From contig NC_030387.2 in assembly GCF_001625215.2 (NCBI RefSeq), positions 2,136,501-2,200,500 on the forward strand: a stretch of DNA of 64,000 bases, in the 5' to 3' direction. Position numbers and translations under genes: made by a program. The notes below the pieces were generated by a model, which was not told the origin of the DNA, did not search any database, and saw nothing but the letters and a program-made list of their open reading frames with translations. This DNA is from Daucus carota subsp. sativus (Eukaryota; Streptophyta; Magnoliopsida; Apiales; Apiaceae). This document shows positions 47,257 to 59,399 of the stretch, in pieces; positions within the stretch are counted from its first letter, which is position 1, and each line of letters begins with the position of its first letter.

Positions 47257-47391
47257 CTTGTAGTGAGGGACTCTTCAAAAAGGCTATCTCTTCAGGAAAT
47301 TATGGAACACCCTTGGATAGTCAAGAATGCGATACCTGCTCAGTGGAACAATTTTCGATTTAGTGTGACTAAGGGATTCACATATATATGA
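47257..47391 (+). pseudogene. Last exon of an Aurora-type Ser/Thr kinase (gene fragment)
   Basis: After a good acceptor (tgttctgcag) the frame reads [20 protein letters not shown] then [15 protein letters not shown], ending TGA at 47389-47391. The first 24 residues match the end of the protein kinase domain (subdomain XI, D-x-x-x-R-L followed by HPWI), most like plant Aurora kinases, which end shortly after HPWI-x-x-NA. Upstream exons (ATP-binding loop, catalytic HRD, DFG) are not present in the window, so it is a captured or retained fragment. Aurora is the best family guess; other short-tailed kinases are possible. Confidence 0.6.
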
Positions 47392-49740
47392 TATCAATTT
47401 ACTTGTAATCTACTGATCGAAAACAAATAACAGGCATTTTGTTTGTTGTATTGTTTTTTCTCTTGTCATTGTTTGTGTTACGATGACTTGTCATACTAGT
47501 TTGTCTAAAATGAAAAGGGTGCTTAGTTTTTAGCTCAATCAGAAGTACTTTATACGTGCTTAGTTTTTAGCTCAATCAGAAGTACTTTATACTCAGTAAC
47601 TTCTCATGTCTGCCAGTAATATTATCTTGTCTAAAATTGTGGGTGGACATGTTGCATGTAAGATGCAAAGATCTGTATTCAAGTTAGTAGGATCATTCAT
47701 TCTTCAGTGTAACAAGAGTTTCAAGAGTTGGAGCAGCAGTATGAGCCAAGGGTAAGGAGAGTGGGCGTTTTAATTCTCAATGTTATGCATTATATATACT
47801 ATAAGGCTTCCAACAGTAAAACAAAAAAAAAGTTCTGCATTCTCAATATTCTACATTATAAATGCTTTTAATTCTCAATGTTCTGCATTATCATAATTGA
47901 TGGAGAGAACTTCTTTTGAATATATCCATCGTACGTCCTGATCTTTCTAATTTTGTTCTGCTTGGTGTTTGCTGATCGAACTCTTAGTTTACCTATAGAA
48001 GCCGCTGTTGCCTGTAGTTCATAATTAGACCACGTCAAATTCTATAATTGTTGAACACGGGATAAAAGATATTCCAAAAATGCTTAAAGTCGTTACCTTT
48101 GACATATTATTTTTAAAAACAACCTTCCCAGTCCTGTCTACATTGGGATCAACTTTGTTATCCCCTGGCTATTAGTCTTCTGGAGTTTCATGAATCAAAA
48201 AACAAAACAAATTAACATATAATAGCAGTACACAAATGACTATGACCATATTAACCAACTTTACCTCCATCTTGATTGTCAATCGCTAATGTTCAGCTTT
48301 GCCCTTACTCCCTCACGTGTAGTACCAATAGAGGACAATCCTCACGTGTTCGTAAATTGTGCAGGCTTTTTCTTCCCACAACTTTGAAATTTCCCGCGAG
48401 GAGTGAATAATTCATCATCTTCCTCACTTGTATCTAATTTCCTCATCCTGTCAGCTTCCATCCTTTCAGGCCTTATAGGCAATATGTTCTGCATTATAAG
48501 CGTGCATTACAACAAAAACAAAGCTTATAATTTTAACACTTACAACGCAGAACACCAGATACATACTTTATTCTTTTTAACAAAACACTTACAGTAATGT
48601 ACAACATTTCAGACTAATAACAAACTACACAATTTATTCCACACTAATAGCACTTAAAAACATAAAAAGTTCATATCAGACCCAACACTGGTTATCTTCT
48701 AACTCAATTTACTTTAACAGAATTGTTAAATTATTTTCAGAAATCAATAACATTTTTATTTAAGCACAAAAAACAATAACCATTTTTGAATGCAGAACAT
48801 AAACACATCAACTAACTTTTATGAGATATAATATATGCTTCGTAAGCTCGTCAAGACAAATGATTTTAACACAACATTGTTCCCGTAACAATTCTTTTCC
48901 ACACTAAAAAACACAACAAATATAAATATTTGGGAATAGTAGGGAACTAGTTGGACAATCACACGGTGGTGTTAAAATGTTTTGCGTCTAGCAAACATTG
49001 ATAAAAAATTTCCCAGATCATAATATATTCCCTTAATTGGCAACACATAAACTGCAGAATGATTATCGCTATATAGTTAAAAAAAATGTCAAAACAGTCG
49101 GGTAACGCTCTATGTTAATGACATATAAATGAAGAACCAATCTGTTCAACAAATAATTAGTAGATTCGTTTTTACTAAGTTATCATTACAAGCATAGAAA
49201 TAATTTAGGGAATAAGCGGCACAACAATCATGCAACTCCTTTCACCCCAATTAAGAACATGTACATTCTAGCCTACTTAGACCGATTTAGATTGAAAACA
49301 ATCCTAAAAGAAAGACAAAACTCCAATTAATATCCCCAGATGAGAGCTATAAGAGGATATGCAAATCAAAAAAGGGAGATAATTAGTCAAAATTTTCAAT
49401 TACAAATCCGGACTCATCTTCAATTGAATCGCCATTTTGTTCCTCGCGATTTCCTCAATTTCTAGTCAATGAAATTTTAAAGAAGATAATGACGAATATC
49501 TTGCACTATTTTGGTAACGCCGGTTTCTCGGGGTAGTTGAGTGCGGGATATTGTTTATCCATCTTCAAAGATATACGATATTGATACTGTATACGCCTTA
49601 TGTCACCCACGTGTGTATTCTAATTTTTAAAATGAAAAGGAAAAAAAAAAGTCCCGTGTAATAAGTAATGACCACACATCTTTTCCCATTGGACAGCTCT
49701 AAGGGTGTACTCCAGTACTCCAATTTATTTTGTTCTCCAT
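47392..49740. other. Gene-like fragments of unknown origin, mostly non-coding
   Basis: A 37-bp perfect tandem duplication lies at 47519-47592. On the minus strand two exon-like pieces are visible: about 48490-48350 (RPERMEADRMRKLDTSEEDD) and about 48170-48100 (DNKVDPNVDRTGKVVFKNNM before a GTAACG donor). They read like spliced coding sequence but I do not recognise the protein. With the kinase exon they suggest a transposon that captured several gene pieces. Confidence 0.35.
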
Positions 49741-49749
49741 GGAACTCAA

Positions 49750-50668
<919 letters not shown>

Positions 50669-50702
<34 letters not shown>
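50669..50702. repeat. (TA)n microsatellite
   Basis: About 17 TA units bounding the previous element. Confidence 0.95.
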
Positions 50703-50708
<6 letters not shown>

Positions 50709-51157
50709 AAATTTAAGTTATTATATTTTCATAATTTATAACATTTGCATTAGCACAACATGTATATTACAAAAATATTATTTTGTCTAATATATATTCT
50801 CTTAAATTTATATTATGTGCTCAACTGAAATTAATAATTAATATAATTTTTTTTAAATGTATATCTATAAGATTTTTAATATAATCATGAAGAACTATAA
50901 TCTATATCGATTATGCATATTATAGTTATTAAACTCCTCAAGAAATAATGGATTTTGGATAGTATGGTTTTTTTGAAACTATGATAGTATGGTTTTATTC
51001 AAGTCTTGAGATATAGGAATGAATCTCGATAGTGTAGTTATTAAATTTGTGAGAGAGTAATAGCTAAATTTATAAGAGATTATTGTTATAATTATAGTTA
51101 AGTGATAGGTTTCCAAAAACACAATAAGTTAGGTGACGAAAAAATCTATTACAGTTG
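50703..51157. repeat. Left arm of a long inverted repeat
   Basis: Inverted and diverged copy of about 53860-54310. For example, attatagttattaaactcct here corresponds to aggagtttaataactataat there, and tctaatatatattctctta to taagagaatatatattaga. Copies of the right-arm sequence also lie downstream of expansin copy 5 (60780-61140). Confidence 0.75.
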
Positions 51158-51162
51158 AAGAT

Positions 51163-53797
51163 TGTTGTATTTGACTTATTTTTATCAAATATAATATTTA
51201 AATTATATAAATTATAATTATTTATAAGTTACAAATGGTTATATTAATTATATATTTATTCATTTTGTGAATTACATATTAAATGAGTTAATAGCATTGA
51301 TTGTCATTTAAGCAGAATTATTTTGGGCAATTATGTTTCATAAGAAAGGAGCGCGAGAAATAAGAGAAATGGTTGCTTGTTCAATATCTTTGCCCAACCC
51401 CGAAAATATCTCCATCCTTTTTATTCTAAATATTATTCACACTTGTAAGTATATAATATATTTTCAGTTTCTAACATTGGTATCAAGAGTTAGGTTGTTT
51501 CTTGTTCCTCCTCATCTTCAGTGAAGCTGCGTGTTTGAATTGAATTTGGCTTTGTAATTTTTGCCTACGTTGTGATCACTTGCATAACATTTCAAAAGTT
51601 TTGGTTGGTGGTTGATATTTGTGTTCATTGAAAGCTTCTTGGTCAATCGGATATTAAAGTTACTCTTGAAATATAGCCTCTTTTTATATGTTCATTATGC
51701 TCTCGACTTAATTTTTGTTTGTCCATTTGTGAAACTTGATTTTGTTAAAATTGGAATGTAGAGATTGTTGGTGCTACAATCCTAGAATCATCGCTGAAAT
51801 TAATGCTATTATAGTAGAGGATGAGTTGTTTGTGTATGAATTGAAAAAATTCAAATAATAAATGGTATGTGGGAGTCTAAAAAGAGAGTATAGGTTATTT
51901 TAAAATAATCTAAGAAATTGTCATTACGTAAAATGGATTTGATAAAGTTGGATACTACCGTTAAAAAGTATGGTATTATAAAAAAGAAAATTTTTAATTA
52001 CGCTCGGAATAGAGGGCATGTGATGAATCACTTCGGAATCTTAAATATTTTAGTTGAAGTTGATTATCTGTTAAATAATCATCGTAAGAGATTACTGTGT
52101 ACTAGAAATTTAATCTTGAAAATGAGGGCAATTGAAATAATTTATTTATGTGCGTGAATCAAAATTTATCGCTGAAAAAGACGATGTTGTTCTCTAGTAA
52201 TGCTCAGTATAGAGAGCAAGTGAAAGGTCAATTTATTTGTGTGGTTGAATGCAATATTGATATTTTAATCAATGATATAGATGGATGGTGGTTTGACTCG
52301 GGTGTTATCCTACATATTGGAAAGTGAAATGAATTGTATCAAAACAATTCGGAAACTATTTGCGTATTTTGATTTTAATTTTAAATATTGTTGATAGATT
52401 TAAAATGGTGATTATATTGATGTTACGAAATTGAGTTGGTCCATTTTTATATGGAGTCGAAAAATTAATTATTTCACGATACTATAAAATTATTGTCGAA
52501 AATTTGTTGAAAAGACAATTGTATATCAGAAATTTTGTGACACGATCAAAATAGAGTGGATAAATTGAAATGTAAGTAATGCCTAGAAATGAATTATTGT
52601 TTGAGATATGGATGATTATTTGAGTTATGTATTTGATTGAATCTGATCAAAATAATGAATCATATCTGAATATTGAGAATGTACCACTGTATGTGGATAG
52701 AAATAATTAAGAGATTGAGAATTTTATCAAAGTGAAATGGAAGGGTATTATGTTTGAAGATATTTTTACATATTTAGACACGACTATTGAAGTGTCTTTG
52801 TGATGAAATTGTAAGAATTTTTATTGATAAGTTTGTGAGAATCTGATTCAAAGAATCTGGAAAGTAAAATTGAATATATGAAATGTGGGAGCAATATGTT
52901 TTTCTTAAAGATAGAAAATTCAAAAGTCGTTGCTAGTAAATTTTGTAAAGAAATTATGAATAGAAATTTTTTGACATATTATATGTGCAAGTGGTCGAAA
53001 TTTCGATAATTTTTGTGTGTAATTGATTGACGTGACTTAACATATTTAGTGAGGCTTGTAAGTAAAATTGTAAGACCAGCGAGATAAGGTAAAAATTATT
53101 ATGATGAGCTTGAAGAGTACATTATATAAATTAGTTAGTAGGCAACATGCCATAATTTATTGATTAAAATGGTTTAGGTATCAAAGATGATACTAATAAT
53201 TTAATTTCGAGAAATCAGTTTAATTTTGTTGAAATTGAAAGTAAGAGGAAAATGTGAAAAATGATTTTTCACTAGTGTTATGCTTAAATGTTTTTGACGA
53301 AAGATAGATTCGTACAACTAATTACTGTGACTTAAAATATCAAGTGATGAAAATTCGAACACTACTCGGGTAACAAGTAGTAGATTTAAATTGGAGAAAT
53401 TAAATAGACCATGTGAAAGGTGGGAGTTGTAAAATAGATATTTGATAATAAAAAAAAGTCAAATGGGAGATGTTGTATTTGACTTATTTCTATAAAATAT
53501 AATATTAGAATCAAATACTAATGTATTTATAAGTTACAAATAGTTATATTAATTATATATTTATTTATCTTGTGAGTTACATATCAAATCAGTTAATAAC
53601 ATTGATTTTCATTTAAGCAGAATTATTTTGGGCAGTTATATTTTGGGGTGGAGATAATCTCCATAAGAAAGGAGCACTAGGTAAGATAAATGGCTGCTTG
53701 TCCAATATCTTTCCAGAACTCCGAAAATATCTTCATCCTTTTTATTCTAAATATTATTCACACTTGTAAGTGTATAATATATGTTCAGTTTCCAACA
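51163..53797 (+). mobile_element. Degenerate Copia-type LTR retrotransposon, 2.6 kb, with 5-bp TSD
   Basis: LTRs are 51163-51476 and 53471-53797 (TGTTGTATTTGACTTATTT to CTAACA / CCAACA). The target duplication aagat is at 51158-51162 and 53798-53802. A primer-binding-like ttggtatcaagag follows the left LTR, and aaatgggaga precedes the right one. A trace of coding sequence near 52270-52320 reads DGWWFDSGVILHI, a decayed WW-x-DSGA-type Copia protease motif. No intact frame remains, the interior is too short for a full gag-pol, and the LTRs differ by many changes and indels, so it is old. Confidence 0.88.
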
Positions 53798-53802
53798 AAG
53801 AT

Positions 53803-54345
53803 TTATTAGAGAGAATTACACGATAGTTAGTGTATATCATTACAGCTGTAAGATATACGGTCCTGCAAATGGATTACGTACACTATTGTTATAGTTAATA
53901 AAAGAAAATAAATTTTTTTTCATCAACCAACTTGTTAGATTTTGAAAAACCTACCACTTAACTAGAATTATAACAATAATCTGTTATAAATTTAGCTATT
54001 ACTATCTCACAAATTTAATAACTAGACTATTCAGATTAATTCCTATATCTCAGGAGCTGAATAAAACTATACTATTCAAAATCCATTATTCCTTGAGGAG
54101 TTTAATAACTATAATATGCATTATCCATAGATTATATTAAATATCTTCATGATTATATTAAAAATCTTATTGATATACATTTAACAAGAATGATATTAAT
54201 TATTAATTTCAGCTGAGCACATAATATCAATTTAAGAGAATATATATTAGACAAAATAATATTTTGTAATATACATGTTGTGCTAATGCAAAAGATATAA
54301 ATTATGAATATATGTGTGTGTGTGTGTTTGTTTGTGCATGTGTCG
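53803..54345. repeat. Right arm of the long inverted repeat
   Basis: Complement of the left arm at 50703. With the Copia element removed, the two arms meet almost directly and would form a palindrome of about 450 bp per arm. It ends near a (TG)n run at 54313-54330. Confidence 0.75.
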
Positions 54346-54877
54346 CGCAACCAATTATTTGCTTAATAAAATTTATATAATCCTTTACATTACATACACA
54401 CATATATAAGAAAATTTAATGAAATTGGTATGATTTAAAATTTATTCAATTGTTGGAATATTTCCTTGATGCATGAATAACTAACTTCATGTATTTAGAA
54501 GTTCCATGTGTCATAAATTAATTATTGTGATTGGAAAAATGCTTGGTGCACATAAATGTGTACAAAATTTTGTACACATGTGGTGGGTTTTAAATATTGG
54601 AATGGTCCCCTTATTTACACCAACAACTCCAATTAAAACTCACCACATCAATTCATTATGTACAAATTTTCTCTGTACATAATTTTGTGCACCTTAGGAA
54701 AATCGCAAAAACACAGAGAAAAGTAAATTCATCGGACTTAAAACTTAAAAGAAAGATCAATCAGCTTCATCTTTTTTTTACTGAATTTAATAATGTCGTA
54801 ACAATGTTTTAATCGTGCCATAAATATGGGATCCTATTCCTAACTGGGCATTAGGGGATCATAAGCTAATCAGAAAC
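54346..54877. other. Downstream flank of expansin copy 4
   Basis: Shares gcatgaataactaacttcat, then gtcataaattaattattgtg and taatgtcgtaacaatgtttt, with the 3' flanks of copies 2, 3 and 5. A short insert (about 54536-54712) has inverted ends around gcacataaatgtgtacaaaa and gtacataattttgtgcacc, so it may be a small MITE. No gene. Confidence 0.5.
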
Positions 54878-56372
54878 TCAAAAATTGGCATTTGAAATAT
54901 ATCTTGCCCCCTTAACCCATTTCGCTGGAACTGCGTTATCAACTTCAATAGATTTCCCGGACGAGGTAGTAATTCTGAAGGAGAGTGGTCCTTGAGTTGC
55001 ACGGTTAATGTTAGCACTCCATGTTGCACCCCAGGATTGTTTCATTGGAATCCAGCCAGAATTTGCGGGTTTGAGCTGCATAGAGCCAATGTCACCGTCT
55101 CCATTGATGCTTTCAACTGCGCACGCAAAATAGTTGGGATTGATACCTTTGTCGATTTTGAACGCGATTTTTGCACCCTGATAATTACAAGGCACCCTGT
55201 AAAAACATTAAAAAGATTAGACAAAACTGAAAAAATAATTACAAATTAAAAGATAGGCTTAATGACCTTTTAGCTCTTGAAGTTTGGGTGGAAGTTCCGA
55301 TTCGGCCTCGAAGTTTAAAAATGTAACTTTCGACTCTCAAAGTATCTTTGTCGTACCTTTTAGCCCGTATGGCGTATACAGGTATATAACGGGGTGGACA
55401 AAGTTGACATTTCACACGTGAGGGTTAAAAGGGGCATTAAACATTAAGGGTTAAAAGGAACATCTAATGTATTTTAATGTATTCTTTAGGGGTTAAAAGT
55501 AACGAGATGTATACTTTAAGGGTTAAAAGGTACGCCCAAACTTTGCCCCGAATATGAATTGTCAAATTTGTCCCTCGATTTATACCGGTATTTTTAAAAA
55601 TGTACAACAAAGATACTTTGAGGGTCGAAAGGTACGTTTTTAAACTTCGAGGCCGCATCGGAACTTTCACCCATATTTCGAGAGCTAAAAGGTGATTAAG
55701 CCTAAAAGATACTGTGGTTTTCGATACCTTCTGAATTGGATATCGACTCGTCCTCGTTGGCGGAGATTATTTTCTTGTCCAGGTTTAGCCATTGCCCCGA
55801 AAGCATGTCCACTCAAGTCGAAATGAAATGGTACATCGTCACAATGTCCAGGACATTCATCTGTGATGGTTACAGTTATTGGTTTGCCCGAGCATAGGTC
55901 AGCTGAGCATTGCATCTGCATATATAATTAATTTGTCCATGTCAATATAAATAATTAATAATAATGCTGCATTCGATATAAGAAGAAGAAATCGATGTTA
56001 GTTTACCTGAAAACACTGACCACAGCCATGTCCTTTGAGGAAGATCTTGGCATTTCCGGCAGATATCATGCCTGAGTATGGAGGTTGTCCGACATCGGTG
56101 TCAAATCCGCAAGCTCCTCCTATATTCATATCATAATTAATAAAAAAACAAAGGGTTTCACACAAATATGTCGATGTTTAGAAACATAGTGTTATTACGA
56201 AATTATTAAAATTCAGTTTATTACCACTTCCAGGGCCATTAGCAGGTCCATACCATGTAGCCAAACCAGGTGCAAAACCCTGTCCAAAGCTCAGGGAAAT
56301 CTGCATAAAAATTACTGATAAGTTGATCACTAGAATAGAAATGGGTATATCATATTTGAGATTAAGGGCCAT
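54878..56372 (-). CDS. EXPB: Beta-expansin, array copy 4 (4 exons, intact)
   Basis: A secreted beta-expansin of 255 residues. Exons are 56372-56225, 56119-56007, 55915-55728 and 55196-54878 (TGA), with lengths 148, 113, 188 and 319, identical to copy 5. The signal peptide begins [61 protein letters not shown] and the C-terminal CBM63-like domain ending ARYISNANF follow. Notable differences from its siblings are PANGPG instead of PPDGPG near the TWYG motif, M for V at the start of exon 3, and CPGHCDD instead of CPGACNN just before HFD, at the expansin groove. Intron 3 is enlarged by a Mutator-like MITE. The promoter has a TATA box and the TTTGCATGCAAA palindrome. Confidence 0.93.
55256..55702. 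mobile_element. Mutator-like TIR element, 447 bp, with 9-bp TSD, in intron 3 of copy 4
   Basis: It begins GGCTTAATGACCTTTTAGC and ends with the inverted GCTAAAAGGTGATTAAGCC. The inverted repeats run about 110 bp (through gttccgat-n-cggcctcgaa). The 9-bp duplication taaaagata is perfect at 55247-55255 and 55703-55711. Long TIRs with a 9-bp duplication are diagnostic for Mutator-like elements. No transposase. Confidence 0.92.
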
Positions 56373-56492
56373 TGTTTAATTTTATGTATCTGATCCGCTT
56401 ATAACTAAGCTTGAGTTGCAAAATGAGTACGTAAAAACAGCCAAACTCAAGTGGAGCGATGAATTGATAATGTGGTATTGGATGATGAAGAA

Positions 56493-56524
56493 ATTTGCAT
56501 GCAAATATGAATAATATATATAGA
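56493..56524 (-). promoter_or_regulatory. TATA box and CATGCA palindrome of expansin copy 4
   Basis: CTCTATATATAT on the minus strand, about 140 bp before the ATG, beside atttgcatgcaaat. Same arrangement as copy 3. Confidence 0.65.
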
Positions 56525-56555
56525 GTTTATTTGGTTAACAAGTAAATGCATACAT

Positions 56556-56845
56556 TTACCATATTTTAGGAATTTTAGGATTATGCTAGTAGTATTAATT
56601 AATTGGGAATTTATGCGGTGATCACATTTTAAGAATTTTAGGATTTTTATATTGGGTAATTGGAATTTTAGGATTATGCAGTCACCACATTTTAGGAATT
56701 TTAGGATTGTGCTAGTAGTATTAATTAATTGGGATTTTATGCCGTTACCACATTTTAGGAATTTTAGGATTTTATATTGGGTAATTGGAATTTTCGGATT
56801 ATGCAGTTACCACATTTTAGGAATTTTAGGATTTTATATTCTATT
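56556..56845. repeat. Tandem repeats upstream of expansin copy 4
   Basis: About five iterations built on ccacattttaggaatttta, with alternating spacers gctagtagtattaattaatt and atattgggtaattggaat. The block begins only about 30 bp upstream of the TATA box. Copies 3 and 5 have a single unit (accactttttaggacc; cagcattttagg). Confidence 0.9.
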
Positions 56846-57227
56846 TATGAAATCCAAGTGTATTTAATTCAGATTTGAAAAAAATTATGACAATCTTCAG
56901 ATATTCAATTATGATTTTAAATTATGTTGCAAAATTTGGTACTATTTAAACATGATTTTAAATTATATTTTAAAATTGGATGATATTCAGTTGGCATATT
57001 TAAAATCTATCAAATGTTGACTGATTTTTTTTAGACTTCATAAAATGATGATTTTGTGAGATTGTTGAGTGTATTTTAAAATATTTGAAATTCCACCAAA
57101 ATCTATGAGATCTTAAGACATTGTGTTTAAGTTGACTATCGTCAAATCAAAACTAGATACAATTCATCGAAATCCTTAAATTATATAATATCTATTAAAA
57201 CCTCAATTGAACTCTTATAGAATTAAA

Positions 57228-58274
57228 CTAGTTGAGAAACCACGCGTTGCGGCGGCCTATAAAGATTATATTGATAACTTAAATTAATATTTGTATAATG
57301 AAAAAGAATATACCTAAGACTATATCTGTGATTAATCCGAACACCAATCATGTGTTGCATGAATAATATTTTCATGTATACAAAGTGAACTATATAAAAA
57401 TTAATAACAACAAACATGTTTAATAAAGAAAACTAATATTATAAAAAATAACCAACAAACATATATCAATAACCGTTAATTTATTGATTTTTTTATCCAT
57501 CAATATCATATACAGACTATATTGTTCTCCAGTGTTTCGATCTGTCGATTTGTCGACTCCCACATCCGACAAACTCTTACTTCTGTTAGCCAATCATCTC
57601 TGTGTTTCGATTTGTCGATTTGTCGACTCCCACATCCGACAAACTCTTACTTCTGTTGCCAATCATCTCTATCGCATAGTGTAACTCGTTATTATATTAC
57701 ACCTGAATTTATAGCGGTTAAATTGTGTGTGTTAAATTTTATGATGTTTCACCTGAATTTATAGCGGTTGATTTGAGAAAAAGACCGGCTTACCAAAATT
57801 GTTTTGGTTTTTGATATACAACTTTTCCTAAAATATGATGATATGTTCAAATTTTGATTTGATTTTGATATATTGAAAAAGGTAGTTTTAAAACTTTCTT
57901 CCAATATATCCAAAACTAAAAAGGTAATTTTTAAATTTGATATTATTTTCATCCAAAAATTCCAGATAATTAAATAATCTGAAATAAAATCAGATTGTAA
58001 TTGAAATATGTGCATAGAGATTTGTGTGCTACTCTTTCTCATAATTAAATAAACTGAAACAAAATCAAATTAAAACTTTCAAGCTACTATATTCCATAAA
58101 TAATCTGAAACAAAATCAGATTCTGAAACTTGATTCTAATATACCTGAAACTAAAAAAGGTAGTTCTAATTTTTGATATTTTTCATCCAAAAATTCCAGA
58201 AAATTAGAAAAATAGAACGGAGCGATGTGAGAGGCGCCACCTACACGCCCCTCGCTTCTCCTTTATATAAGTAT
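57228..58274 (-). mobile_element. Helitron-like element A
   Basis: The minus-strand 3' end carries CTAG next to an imperfect GC-rich hairpin (cgcgttgcggcgg). The opposite end is ggcgccacctacacgcccct then cgcttctcctttatataagt. Inner blocks (aaccaacaaacatatatcaa) recur in the neighbouring element B, showing they are relatives. Contains a 70-bp tandem duplication at 57532-57670. Non-coding. Confidence 0.5.
57532..57670. repeat. 70-bp tandem duplication
   Basis: Two copies of gtgtttcgat, then tgtcgatttgtcgactccca, then catccgacaaactcttactt, differing by one substitution and one indel. Confidence 0.93.
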
Positions 58275-58275
58275 A

Positions 58276-59388
58276 CTAGTTGAAAAGCCGCGCGTTGCGG
58301 CGACCTATAAAAATTATATTAATGATTCAATATTAATATTTGTAAAATAAAAATAATTTGTGGTTGTCTATAAAAAGTATATTAATGTTTCAAAATTAAT
58401 ATTTGTAAGATAAAATAAATTTTATATTATCAAAATCTTGATGTAATATATAAAATTGCAAAACTGGACTATAATTCATGGTGAAAAAATGAAAATAAAT
58501 TTATACACGTAATTAACAATTTAAAACACGACGAATCTTAATTTTATTTGTGTTTTTTTTTTGAAAAGTAATCATGTTCTTACATTGTCACCTTACTCTA
58601 ATTTTTTTGGATTGATTGTGCACAAAAACATCTAACTTAAATCGGTGAGATAGCAGTCTATAACTACCCTTACTTGTAACAACCTTTATATTTTAATAAT
58701 GTATAAACAGCCTTTACTTAAAAGTTGCTTGAACGGAACAAACAGATAATGCATGAATAATTTTTTTTCCCGCATACAATGTAAATCATATAAAAATTAA
58801 CAACTAAAAATATGTACGAAGAACAAAAAAAATATTATAAAATAATAACCAACAAACATACATCACTAACAGTTAATTTATTGATATCATCCATCAATAT
58901 CATGTCAAGACTATATTCTTTTCTCGTGTTTGCATTCATCGACTTCAACATAGTTGTTTATAACTACCTTTGCTTGCAACAACTTTTATTTTTTTAATAC
59001 TGTATAAACAGCCTTCACTTATCGTTGCAGAAGGATGACACCACCGAGTTAGAAATCAAGCAAAAGAACTATCACCAGAGAGAGGTATGTTCCTGGTATT
59101 GAGAGACAGGAATTTGTGTTTAGATGGTCCAGAACCCTACAATCTTAGGGGTATTTAGAGGTGGAGAGAGACTTGTCTGCTACTCTTTTCCATAATTAAA
59201 CAATAAAAAAATCAGATTAAAACTTTCAAGCTACTATATTCCATAAATAATGTGAAACAAAATCAGATTCTAAAACTTGCTTCTAATATATCCGAAACTA
59301 AAAAAGGTAGTTTTAATTTTTGATATTTTTTATCCAAAAATTCCATAAAATTAGAAAAATGGAAATGCCCCTCGCTTCTCCCTTATAT
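58276..59388 (-). mobile_element. Helitron-like element B, adjacent to A
   Basis: CTAG at 58276-58279 with the hairpin gccgc / gcggc at about 58287-58301. The far end, cccctcgcttctcccttata, matches that of element A. Same orientation, abutting A head to tail. Confidence 0.5.
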
Positions 59389-59399
59389 ATTGATATATT

